Below are positions 36,367 to 45,614 of a stretch of DNA of 64,000 nt, piece after piece. Each line of letters begins with the position of its first letter. The stretch's first letter is position 1. Under the pieces are notes generated by a model. The model made no database searches. It had not been told where the DNA came from and saw only the letters and a list, made by a program, of their open reading frames with translations. A program made the position numbers and the translations under genes. This DNA comes from Neomoorella sulfitireducens (GTDB lineage: Bacteria; Bacillota; DSM-521; Neomoorellales; Neomoorellaceae): the NCBI RefSeq assembly GCF_024733845.1, contig NZ_JANRHG010000005.1, forward strand, positions 62,001 to 126,000, given 5' to 3'.

Positions 36367-37245
36367 CTATTTTATCAAACCAGCCTTTTTTAAAGCTTCT
36401 ACTTCCAATTTGATCCCTTCTTCAAATGAAATTGGGTTAAATTCCAAATCCTTTGCGGCCTCACTGTAGTCAAAAACTTTATCTTCCCGCAAACGTTTAA
36501 TCTTCTCTATATCAACCAAGTCATTTGATATGAGTTCTCCAATATAACCTGCTAACATAGAAACAAAATATGGTATATGAATAAATAATCGTCTCTTTTT
36601 TAAAGTCGCTGCAATAAGTTTTAACACGTCGATATATTTGATAGGGTATTTGCCGGCCACATTATATGCTTTTCCTATAGAAACAGGAAGCAGATAAGCC
36701 GAAGCTATGACAGCAGCCAAATCCCGGGCATAAATAGGCTGCATTAAACTTTGCCCATTGCCAATTATGGGAATAAGCGGATACCTGTCAACTATTCTAA
36801 CTAGCTTGTGGATGTTCTTATCCCTTTCATTTCCATAAATCATAGTGGGACGAATAATTGTATACTGGAGCTTGCTCTCAATAATACCTTTTTCAAGTTG
36901 CCTGTATTCCTCCGAACACTCACGATATTTACTAAATATACCCGTTGTTGTTACAATGACTACGCGACCAATTCCCATATCACTACACGCCTGAATAACC
37001 TGTGGAGAAAAACGTATATTTACCAAATGAATTACGCCGCTAACACCCACAAGCCCAGACTTTAGAGACTGCACATCACTAACATCACCTATGCAAAATT
37101 CAACATTTTCGTCTTGAACCCATGAAACATCGCTATGCTTTCGTATTAGACACCTAATACGCCCATTATAGCCCGCTTCTCTCAAGCAATCCAGTAAAAA
37201 ACGCCCGGTTAAACCTGTAATTCCAGTGACGAGTAGCAAATCCAT
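36367..37245 (-). CDS. NAD(P)-dependent sugar reductase/epimerase (WbpV-like)
   Basis: This SDR protein of about 292 residues begins LLLVTGITGLTGRFLLDCLREAG. It has VIVTTTGIFS and IIRPTMIYG with the helix typical of NmrA/WbpV-type proteins, but the classical YxxxK is not evident (EYRQLEKGI sits in its place). The likely job is reducing the 4-keto sugar made by the WbpM-like enzyme. AT-rich codon use differs from flanking genes, suggesting a separate origin. ATGs at 37245 and 37254 are both possible starts. Confidence 0.75.
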   Translation of the reverse strand: MDLLLVTGITGLTGRFLLDCLREAGYNGRIRCLIRKHSDVSWVQDENVEFCIGDVSDVQSLKSGLVGVSGVIHLVNIRFSPQVIQACSDMGIGRVVIVTTTGIFSKYRECSEEYRQLEKGIIESKLQYTIIRPTMIYGNERDKNIHKLVRIVDRYPLIPIIGNGQSLMQPIYARDLAAVIASAYLLPVSIGKAYNVAGKYPIKYIDVLKLIAATLKKRRLFIHIPYFVSMLAGYIGELISNDLVDIEKIKRLREDKVFDYSEAAKDLEFNPISFEEGIKLEVEALKKAGLIK

Positions 37246-37280
37246 TGCCCCCATTTTCAATAAACTCAGTAACCGACACA

Positions 37281-39214
37281 TTATCTTTCAGAGGCGCTGA
37301 TACCCACCAGCGTTTCCAGATAGGCCCGCAGGTCTTTTACGCTTGTAAAGAAGCGATAGCCCGCCTGATTGAGAATTTTATTCTGCTCCTTATCCTCCTG
37401 CAAGACCAGGGCCACCGGCTGGCTGTAGCCTTCCTGCACCCCGGCGGGCCAGGCCAGGTCCACCACGGTCAAAACCTCTCCGGTGGGACTGCATACTTTA
37501 AAATCCAGTTCAGGCCGGGGTAAGCCGTTTAATTTCACCCATTCAATCAAGTCTCGAATTTCATCGTCTTCCACCGGAACGGGTGCAGTCGTCGGGTTGA
37601 GGACCGTTGAGTAATTGACCGCCACCGAGGCTGCAGCCGAACCACTTAACAGTTCATCCAGGAACCGGTTGGCCGCCGCAGCCAGCAGGCGCCGCCGCTC
37701 GGCAAGAAACTCCCTGTAGTTTTCCGGCTGCCAGAGTTCCCGGTCCAGGGGCACCCACTGGGAGGCCAGCGCCCCGGGATACCTGGCCTCTACTTCCTTC
37801 AAATAAGCCTCGGGTTTACTAGCGCTAATGGCCAGGTTGGCTCCCTGGGTGAGGAAGCAAAAATTAGCAATAGCGTTGACCTCTGCCATCTGGTAACCAT
37901 ATTCATAAAGAAGCGCTTTAGGAAAGATGTAATGCACCTGCAAGGCATTGAGCTTGCCCAGCATGTTGGCTGAAAGCGGCACCCCGCTGCCCCAATCCAG
38001 GGCGCCGCACACCCTGGTTAACAGGTAAAGCATGGGTAAAACCTGGCTCCCAGACTCCAGCCGGCAAAGTCTTCCGGGCGGATTGTCAGGCTTCCCCGGG
38101 AGAGCCGGAGCTGCTCGATTAACCGGTCCAGGGCACCATCCACCGGCTCCAGCACTCCCAAGTCCTGGTTTAGCACGGTTTCAGTGGAACCGGCGAAGCG
38201 GCCCCAGAGAAAGCTGTGAACATACCAGTACAAAAGGCGGTCGCGTTCCCTGGCGTCGCCCAGCTTGCCACCCCGCAGGGCAAGGTATCTAGTCATCACG
38301 GGAAAGGCGTAACGCCCGCCCAGGACCCGGTCGTGGTCAAGGCCCAGACGGCCTGATATCATATTCAACAGGTAATTGCAAGTATCCCGCGCCATGGCGA
38401 GGCCCTTTTGAAACTTCTGCGCGTCAACATCTTTTAAGGCTGAGAAAGAGGCCTCCCCGGTGAGGATGGTGGTGATATTGCGCAGCAGCCAGTCGAGGTT
38501 GAAGTGAAAACCGGGCCTGTCCCCAGCCGGCAAGCACATCCTTCATGGCCTGCCTGGCCCCCGGCCAATCGGCGCATATCTTGGCCAGGGCCAAATCGCC
38601 CTGGGAAAGCTTGGTGCCGCCGCTGTTGACCCGGTTAAAGATATCCACCACCACGTCAATGGTTTTGTCTTCGCCAGTCACCTCTTCTACATGCAGGTCA
38701 ATATCCTTGATCCCTTCAATGGCGGTGAGGCGTTGAATATATGTATCCATTCGTGGCGCCAGTTCCGAAAGCGTAAAAAGCCGCCCGATAAACTTGCCCA
38801 CTCCGGTTTGCATTAGTTCGGTAACATTTACCCAGAGAGGATTCCCCTTCAATTTGGAGGGCATATAGAATTCGAAGGTCTCATCCTCCAGGTGGAAGTA
38901 GAGCCCGGTGAAGGCCTGGGCGTTGCCGTCGAAAAAGCGGGGCGGCCTGCCCCTGATGATACCGTAGAGGGAGGTTATCCGCTGCTGGCCGTCGAGCAGC
39001 AGTTTAACCACCCCCGGTGCCGGGGCTTGATCGCCTCTCGAGGCGGCGCCCTCCGAACGGGTAACCCATACCAAAAGGCTACCGATGGGATAGCGGCGGT
39101 AAAGGGACTGCATCAGGCCGCGCACCTGGTCGCGGTTCCACACGTACCCCCGCTGAAACTCGGCAGGGCCATGCTCCCCAAATCGATCTGGTCAAGGATA
39201 GTAGCGATCTTCAC
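37281..39214 (-). pseudogene. GmrSD-type DUF262/HNH protein broken by three one-base deletions
   Basis: The pieces in order are VKIATILDQIDLGSMALP (GTG start 39214), WNRDQVRGLMQSLYRRYPIGSLLVW with LLLDGQQRITSLYG (the DUF262 ParB-like nucleotide-binding motif), FHFNLDWLLRNITTIL, and LNALQVHYIFPKALL (HNH/DUF1524-like). Frames change near 39165 (CCGAG for CCGGAG), near 38515, and at 38034 (CCATG for CCCATG). Restored, it would be about 640 residues. Family members include the GmrSD modification-dependent restriction enzyme. It lies within the glycan operon without an obvious link to it. Confidence 0.85.
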
Positions 39215-39316
39215 AGACGTTATCACCTCGCACAGTTAACTATTTGGCCACTGTGACCTTAAGCTGTACAATACGGCACCATTCTCTCGCCAACCGTCGA
39301 CAAGCTGCATCACTCT

Positions 39317-40498
39317 TTACTCCAGGTAGCGGTCATAGATGCCGGCCATCTCAACTAATACCTTTTCCAAGGAATAATCCTGAATTTTCTTCCGGCCGGC
39401 AGCGCCCATGGCGGCCCGCAGTTCAGGATCAGTAATCAGCCTTTCTAGGGCCGCAGCCAGACCTGGCACGTCGCCCAACTCTACTAAAAACCCTGTGCGC
39501 CCATCCTCCACCAGGTCCCTGTTGCCCCGGACGTCTGTGGCCACCACCGGTTTGCTGGCAGCCATAGCTTCCAAGATGGATTTTGGAAGGCCTTCGCGTT
39601 TTGAAGTCAGGGTCATGATGTCGCTTTCCAGGAGGATCCGGGGCACATCCCGGCGGTAACCGAGGAAGTATACTCGAGGTATCTGCTCTTTCTCAACTTT
39701 CTCCTGCAGGTATGCCATTAGCTCTCCCGTCCCTACCAGCAGGAGGTGGCAATCAGAATACCTAGTTGCCAGCTTCTTCCACGATCCCAAGAGAAATATA
39801 TGATTCTTGTTGGGATTCATTTCTGCAATACAAGTGATAACTTTATCAGATGCCGAAAGACCGATCTCCGAACGTATACTTTCTTCTGATGAAGGTGGAA
39901 GCGCATAGCAGCTTAAATCTACGCCCACTCCGTGCACGTAAAACAGATTCTTATCTGGCTCAAAACCCATGCGGCGAGCGTTTTCATAGTCCTCCCTGTT
40001 CATTACAATAAGCCCGTCCGTCCACCGGGCGGCTAGGCGCTCCGCCGTGTAGTAAACCATCCAGTTACGCAGCGGCGCTCCTTTATAGAAGTGAAAACCG
40101 TGGGCGGTGTAGAGCACCGCACCCTGGCCCGTTTTTTTTGCTAGAAACCTTCCCAGAAAAGCGGCCACCGGGGTGTGGACGTGGATGAGGTTATATTGGT
40201 GCTCCTTAAACAATGCCTTCAGCCGCCGACAGGCCTCAAGGTTGGCATGACTGTAAGGGGAACGGGCAAAGGGGATCTCCCAGCATATTACCCCTGATCT
40301 TTCCACGTCCTCCTTACGCCTTTCAGCCGAAGAAGCCGCCGCGTGAACCTCATATCCCTTATCCTGGAGGAGCCGCATAAAAGGGATATGAAAGGCGGCA
40401 AGATGGGTATAGACGGTGGCGATGAAGAGAACTTTACCGCTTCCCTTGTTAGTATGGGTATCCTTCTTCAACTCTTTTAATTCTATTTTTCTCGCCAT
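39317..40498 (-). CDS. GT4-family glycosyltransferase
   Basis: The protein is about 393 residues from the ATG at 40498 (GAGGT four bases upstream). It has a GT-B fold with an N-terminal acceptor domain (LHVHTPVAAFLGRFLA-type segment, TAHGFHFYKGAP). The C-terminal donor domain carries EMNPNKNHIFLL, LLLVGTGEL and the EX7E region SKREGLPKSILEAMAA. Closest to EpsD/PglA-like enzymes of polysaccharide clusters; it adds one sugar to the lipid-linked repeat in the cytoplasm. Donor and linkage cannot be told. Confidence 0.92.
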   Translation of the reverse strand: MARKIELKELKKDTHTNKGSGKVLFIATVYTHLAAFHIPFMRLLQDKGYEVHAAASSAERRKEDVERSGVICWEIPFARSPYSHANLEACRRLKALFKEHQYNLIHVHTPVAAFLGRFLAKKTGQGAVLYTAHGFHFYKGAPLRNWMVYYTAERLAARWTDGLIVMNREDYENARRMGFEPDKNLFYVHGVGVDLSCYALPPSSEESIRSEIGLSASDKVITCIAEMNPNKNHIFLLGSWKKLATRYSDCHLLLVGTGELMAYLQEKVEKEQIPRVYFLGYRRDVPRILLESDIMTLTSKREGLPKSILEAMAASKPVVATDVRGNRDLVEDGRTGFLVELGDVPGLAAALERLITDPELRAAMGAAGRKKIQDYSLEKVLVEMAGIYDRYLE

Positions 40499-40555
40499 GT
40501 GTACCTCAATCCATGTTTCAAATATCTTTTGAATAGCCATCATCATGAAATAACT

Positions 40556-41797
40556 TTAATGCTCTACCATATATTGATACACGTTGCTAAATATTACTTT
40601 TATTTTGTCCCGTGACTTATTTTCTTTCAACACCTGATAGCTCGAATATAACAAGGCAAGGCCGACCCAGAAGTACCAATTGCGGATATTATATGTAGTA
40701 AATCCATATATAAACGGTGACAATAACATAAGTTTGAACCAAATATCACTGATTCTGAGTAGAATAACGAAAACAAATCCAAAGAATAAAAAAGTACCTA
40801 CCATACCGTAATTAAAAAGCAGCCCAGCCCAGCTTGAATGAAACTCCCCCAGAAACCTGGTACGTTCCGCATACCGTTCATGGGCACCCTCACCAGCACC
40901 AAAGATAAGATACTCAGGAAATTTCCATATACGATCATATCCCCGTCCTTCAAAAGTGTCATCAAGATCTCTCTCATTAAAACGTTCAAACAAATATTCT
41001 GCCTGAAATGTTATGCGTTTCAGGTCTTCCTGCCAAAAATCATATGTAAAGCCAATACCAATACCTACAGCTATAATAAATAAACCAAAAATAATACCTC
41101 GAACTAGATTAATGCGCTCTTTAGTCAATATGTATCGGAATAAGTAATAAAAACCTATTAAACCATAAACAGCAAATAATGAAAACAAGCCAAGTGCCCC
41201 TGAGCGTGACGCAGTAAAAGCAATTCCTACTGATGCCGGTATTAAAGAAACCCCCCCGGGCAACCAACTTCTATATAGCGCTTTGCCGCTAACACCAATA
41301 ATGATTGTGGCCCATAAGATCCAGTTTGCCATCTGGTTAGGATCATTAAAAGTAGCAATTATACGGGCCTGGCCAAACATGCGCCCTATGCCCAAAATGC
41401 CTAACATAGTCACAAAAAACAGAGCAATAAAGTGTATCCAAAAAATTTTTGTTAAAAATGCACTGCCTTTTTCTTTACAAAGAGTAATTAAAAAAAGAAA
41501 GATCATAAATCCAAAGGCATAATAGGTTGGTGATAATATCGTATGTACATCCTTATATTTGGCAAATATTATCAACCCCACAAGATAGCTGTATAGAACA
41601 AATGCAGCCCCCAAACCCCACAAACGTTCCCAATAAAAACGGGGTCTCAGCAGCACCCTTAAACAGATTGCCACCGCAGCAATAATATGGCTTATCTGGG
41701 GTAACCCGCTTTGCCAAAGATAAAAGGGGCTAAAAATGAAAGCTAACAGCATCAAGTAATCGATCATACCCTTCTGAATCTCCTTGCCAATATACAA
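40556..41797 (-). CDS. O-antigen polymerase/ligase-like membrane protein (Wzy/WaaL)
   Basis: This 413-residue protein has about 11 hydrophobic segments and the long periplasmic loop typical of Wzy/WaaL/O-antigen ligase proteins (Wzy_C-like region around LKRITFQAEYLFERFNERDLDDTFEGRGYDRIW, with FGAGEGAHERY). It would polymerise repeat units outside the membrane after Wzx export. The start is uncertain: TTG at 41797 or ATG at 41767. AT-rich composition like its neighbours. Confidence 0.82.
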   Translation of the reverse strand: MYIGKEIQKGMIDYLMLLAFIFSPFYLWQSGLPQISHIIAAVAICLRVLLRPRFYWERLWGLGAAFVLYSYLVGLIIFAKYKDVHTILSPTYYAFGFMIFLFLITLCKEKGSAFLTKIFWIHFIALFFVTMLGILGIGRMFGQARIIATFNDPNQMANWILWATIIIGVSGKALYRSWLPGGVSLIPASVGIAFTASRSGALGLFSLFAVYGLIGFYYLFRYILTKERINLVRGIIFGLFIIAVGIGIGFTYDFWQEDLKRITFQAEYLFERFNERDLDDTFEGRGYDRIWKFPEYLIFGAGEGAHERYAERTRFLGEFHSSWAGLLFNYGMVGTFLFFGFVFVILLRISDIWFKLMLLSPFIYGFTTYNIRNWYFWVGLALLYSSYQVLKENKSRDKIKVIFSNVYQYMVEH

Positions 41798-41820
41798 AAC
41801 CTAATCTGTACATTTCCACC

Positions 41821-42549
41821 TTATTCTATATCCTCATTTTCAAGTAGAGAGTTCCAAAAAAGATGTAGTTGGTAAAGAGTGCTACTGGCGAAAAGCCCAA
41901 CGCCCAACAACCAAAAGAGCGAAAGGCGATCTAACAGGTACCCCACTACAAGAAGAAGCAACCATCCAGAGGATGACGAAAAAAAGCTAATCACGTTTAT
42001 AAACGGGTTTCTTACCCGAAGCTCTGTTGTGGGAAACTTGTTACGCAACTGTCGACTGGTAAGAACAAAACCATTTCTGCTTACCATGCGCACTATAAAG
42101 AGAGTTAACAGAAATCCGGATGCCCACAATGGCTGACTTAACTCAGCTGCCTTAATGCCAACTGCGAGCGCCAACCCATTCATTGTTCCCTCTAGAATCT
42201 TATCTAGCCATAACCCCCTCGCGGATGCTTGGTTACGAATGCGGGCTAGCTCACCATCTATCACATCAAGTAAGTAAGCCAACTGGTACAATCCTAGTCC
42301 TACAACTATAGATTTACCTGGGTTAATTAACCAGATAATTACGATGCCTATACTTGCAATCAATATTGCGCTTGCTGTAATTATATTAGGCGTAATCCAC
42401 CCTATGTGATTAAGCATTAAAGTAGCATATATTGAAATGCGTCTATGTATTAGCCATGCTTCCAGCGACTCAGCTACATAGGGCTTTTGTAACTTCACTC
42501 TAAGCTGCCTGATCCTATCATCATCAAATGGCATGTAGGGATAAGACAA
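41821..42549 (-). CDS. CDP-alcohol phosphatidyltransferase-family protein
   Basis: The protein is about 242 residues with six membrane segments. Its catalytic signature DVIDGELAR-x8-GLWLDKILE matches D-x2-D-G-x2-A-R-x8-G-x3-D-x3-D except that the final Asp is Glu. Such enzymes move a phospho-alcohol from CDP onto an acceptor alcohol in the membrane. The TTG at 42549 (AGGAGG seven bases upstream) is the likeliest start. The fused cytidylyltransferase/oxidoreductase gene upstream, now separated by an insertion sequence, would supply the CDP-linked substrate. The acceptor could be a lipid or the growing glycan. Confidence 0.85.
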   Translation of the reverse strand: MSYPYMPFDDDRIRQLRVKLQKPYVAESLEAWLIHRRISIYATLMLNHIGWITPNIITASAILIASIGIVIIWLINPGKSIVVGLGLYQLAYLLDVIDGELARIRNQASARGLWLDKILEGTMNGLALAVGIKAAELSQPLWASGFLLTLFIVRMVSRNGFVLTSRQLRNKFPTTELRVRNPFINVISFFSSSSGWLLLLVVGYLLDRLSLFWLLGVGLFASSTLYQLHLFWNSLLENEDIE

Positions 42550-42580
42550 AGTCCGCACCTCCTCAATTCATTAGTATCTA

Positions 42581-44236
42581 GTTACCCCTGAAAAACATCA
42601 TTTTTGAACAGCTACAACAGTGCTGGGGAATGCCCTGTTCCTAATTTCCGGTGGATTACCCTCTTGATGTTCACATCAAGGTGGCAATCTTCCTCAAATT
42701 ATAGGCCAGGACCCCTAACCCAACCCATGATTTGGTGCCGCTGGCCCCACGGAACCGGCTACGCCTTAATCCAAACTTGCGTTTAAGGACACTGATAGTA
42801 GCCTCACCACCGGCACGCCAGCGCTGAAGTCTTTTGAACCAATTCTGGGATTGGTGTTCCTTACGCGTTTCACTTAGCTTTCCTTTGTAGGGCAAACTGC
42901 ATCGTTTAACTCCACGTTCTTTTAACGCCTTTTCGTTATTGGAATTGCCAAAGCCCCGGTCGGTTGCCACTGCCCGAGGAGGTCGTCTAAAGGTTTCGAT
43001 GTGGTGGTCCACAGCACCCACTAACAAGGTGTCGTCACTGGGATTGCCATCAAGTACCTGATAGCCGGTAATCACCTTCTCTTCCGTTTCTTGAAGTAAT
43101 ACTTTGTAGCCAAATTCTGTGGGAGCATGGAGCTTCCCCCGCTTAATTGGGCGGGCCTCGGGATCAAAGATGCTGACTACCCGGTGGGGAAGTCTTGTCT
43201 TCCCTTGCTGGACCTCGATTGTCTGGTTAATAACCTGTTCAGTACGCTCAACAGCCTGGCCCAGTGATTGTACTACCTGTTGAACTCTTTTGGAGAGGCC
43301 TTCCTTGTGGCGATATAGATATTGCTTGGCGTTCTTGATCACTTGCTTCGCTTCAGCTACCACTTGTTGGGCGGTATCCATGATTTCTTCGGTGATTTGC
43401 CTTACTTCGGTGTAGGCTTCCCCGCTACGCCGTTTAACCACCTTGGTGATAGACAGAACCCGTTTCTTTACTGACCGCCGCCGGTCCTGAAACTTGGTGC
43501 GGATAGCTACACCGGCCTCTTTAAGCTTCTTGACTGTACGGGTAATTACCCTAATACCGTCAGAAAGCAGGCTGGCATCGGTGGGGTAGTGAATATCGGC
43601 TTCCACAACAGTTGTGTCGATACGAAGTTTCCTGCCCCGGATCACTTTTTGGTCCCTGGCTTTGGCTATTAGAGTGGCATTCAAACTGTCAATGATCTCC
43701 GGACCATATCGCTTGGTAAGTTTGATTAGAGTGGTAGAGTGAGGGATTTTCCCATCCAGGGGGATGCGGCCAGAAGCGCCGCCACTGGATACTGTCCTTA
43801 ACTTCCTCTACCAGAACTTCATAGCCCACCTGGTACCGGAACTTTAAATACATTAACCGCAGGTAGGTTTCTACCGGTACCGCGGGACGACCGGTTCGGG
43901 TATTAAACCTGGCGATAAACGGTTCTAGAAAGGCCTCATCGTCCAACAGGGCATCTACTTTGGCCAGTTCTTCTTTTAGTTCCAATACTTCAGCGGGGAG
44001 CACCGCGTCCCAGATAGTCAACTGGGGATCTTTTATTCTTAACATGTGCTCACCCCGCAGGAAACGGAGGCGATGTGACGAATAATTATCATGGGAGTTA
44101 CTCCTTCTGGTTATTCTTGTTTGTTCGTCACTTACAAGATTCGATCCAGAGGATGGTAACTCCTTCTGTTTTGTAAAATAATTATCCTGTTTCCTGAGAA
44201 GCTAAGACTTTTTGCCCTGAGTTTTTCAGGGGAAAC
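42581..44236 (-). mobile_element. Insertion sequence, 1,656 bp, ends and target duplication visible
   Basis: Terminal inverted repeats GTTACCCCTGAAAAAC (42581-42596) and its complement at 44221-44236 differ at one base. Direct repeats TATCTA lie outside each end (42575-42580 and 44237-44242), a 6-bp target duplication. It carries one transposase frame, now broken. It landed in the gap between two functionally linked genes and damaged neither. Confidence 0.9.
42671..44045 (-). pseudogene. ISNCY/IS5-like DDE transposase with one-base insertion
   Basis: The N-terminal part (KDPQLTIWDAVLPAEVLELK, GRPAVPVETYLRLMYLKFRYQVGYE, a DUF772-type domain) ends in nonsense after SIQWRRF. The expected continuation (RIPLDGKIPHSTTLIKLTKRYG) is in the next frame, leading into RIDTTVVEADIHYPTDASLL and ATDRGFGN (catalytic Asps) and the C-terminal RWRAGGEATISVLKRKFGL (Glu). 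The extra G near 43770 is not at a slippery sequence, so mutation rather than programmed frameshifting is likely. Confidence 0.88.
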
Positions 44237-44244
44237 TATCTAGT

Positions 44245-45600
44245 CTAGCATCTAAGCCACGTCACATTCTTGCCGCAAAGGAATTTCTTAATTACCTCCG
44301 CAATAGCGATAGACTCATTGGCTAATAGAGCGGGTGTCTCTAAACGACCATTAGTGATAAGTTTCGCAAACTCAGCTATTTCGTAGCGTAACCCCTCACC
44401 CTGAAACACCTCACACCATTTCCTGTTTTCGGCCCAGTTTTCCCGTCTGACTTCAAAATAGTTTGGCTTCCACCAAGGTGAAGGAACATAGATGTATCCC
44501 TCTGTGCCGGATATGACGAGTTCACCCTCTGATTTAACCCCCAAGCCAACTTTTCCTATGCCTATGCAATTGTCTGTAAGGATGTTTATTTGCGTAAAAA
44601 GGTCTACGCCACCTTCTTGCTTCATGGACAGGAAACTTACCTCACGAACATTGAGCCCACACAACTTAAAGATGGGCAACAATACATAGGAGGCCAACTC
44701 TGTTACACTTCCCCCAAACCGCCTGGGATCTAACTCTCTTGTGGTACCCCTTACCAACTTCGTGAAGGTAGCCTCTACGTGCTTCACGCTACCTAAAACC
44801 CCACTTTTCGCAAGTCCGATGATTCTTCTAAAGCCCGGAGTGTAAGCTGTTTTAATTGCCTCTAGCAAAACAAGCTTTTGTCTTCTAGCGAGATCGTACA
44901 ATTCCGCAGCTTGTGCGTCTGTTAACGCTAAAGGCTTCTCACACAATACATGTTTACCTGCCTCTAATGCTGCTTTGGCATATTCATAATGTGTCTCATG
45001 TGGGCTGGCAATGTATATAGCTTCTACTACTTGAATAAATTTTTCCCACTTGTCAGTAGGAAAAGCGAGTTCTAGTTTATCTGCAAAATCCTCTGCGCTT
45101 TTGAGGTTTGGGTTGAATACCCAGTCAACGTTGACCCCACTCACAAACCTTGCTTCGGGGACAAAACGCTTAGCAATTCTGCCAGAACCCACTATACCAA
45201 GATTTATATAACCTCTAAGCTGAGTGCTGGAAACACCCTTTGTTCTTTCAAGGTAAACAACTTTGCAATATTCTTGTAAATAATCGAATTGTCCCTTCCA
45301 ATCGGAACCAATGGCAAAGATATCTACGTTATATCTTTGAACATCTTCAATTTTTTGTCCTTCATACTCCTCTACAATTATTTTGTTTGCTAGACCTGTT
45401 AACTCAATATTTTTTATGCGTTCAGAAAGCGATTGTCGAACATTAAGTTTGCCCCTTTGCAAATCGTAGTTTTCAGAGGTAACTCCAACGATTAGATAAT
45501 CTCCCAATTCTTTTGCACGCCTCAGTAGATTTATATGCCCTTTGTGGAGCAAGTCAAAAGTCCCGTAGGTTATGACCACTTTATGACCCTTATCATCCAT
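44245..45600 (-). CDS. Fusion: cytidylyltransferase + Gfo/Idh/MocA oxidoreductase
   Basis: This protein of about 451 residues starts at ATG 45600 (GGAGG eight bases upstream). Residues 1-130 form a TagD/GCT-type nucleotidyltransferase: TYGTFDLLHKGHINLL (HxGH) and RTKGVSSTQLRG. Residues 135-451 form a Gfo/Idh/MocA dehydrogenase: LGIVGSGRIAKRF (NAD binding) and HVLCEKPLALTDAQA (catalytic EKP). By analogy with Bcs1 and TarIJ, where reductase and cytidylyltransferase together make CDP-ribitol, it probably reduces or oxidises a sugar/polyol phosphate and activates it as a CDP derivative for the CDP-alcohol transferase downstream. The product is unidentified. Confidence 0.85.
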   Translation of the reverse strand: MDDKGHKVVITYGTFDLLHKGHINLLRRAKELGDYLIVGVTSENYDLQRGKLNVRQSLSERIKNIELTGLANKIIVEEYEGQKIEDVQRYNVDIFAIGSDWKGQFDYLQEYCKVVYLERTKGVSSTQLRGYINLGIVGSGRIAKRFVPEARFVSGVNVDWVFNPNLKSAEDFADKLELAFPTDKWEKFIQVVEAIYIASPHETHYEYAKAALEAGKHVLCEKPLALTDAQAAELYDLARRQKLVLLEAIKTAYTPGFRRIIGLAKSGVLGSVKHVEATFTKLVRGTTRELDPRRFGGSVTELASYVLLPIFKLCGLNVREVSFLSMKQEGGVDLFTQINILTDNCIGIGKVGLGVKSEGELVISGTEGYIYVPSPWWKPNYFEVRRENWAENRKWCEVFQGEGLRYEIAEFAKLITNGRLETPALLANESIAIAEVIKKFLCGKNVTWLRC

Positions 45601-45614
45601 TTCCAGAACCTCCG

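Noticed and set aside
43689-44045. Programmed frameshift in the transposase
   Set aside because: The shift point lacks an A-rich or X-XXY-YYZ slippery sequence; a simple extra G explains it.
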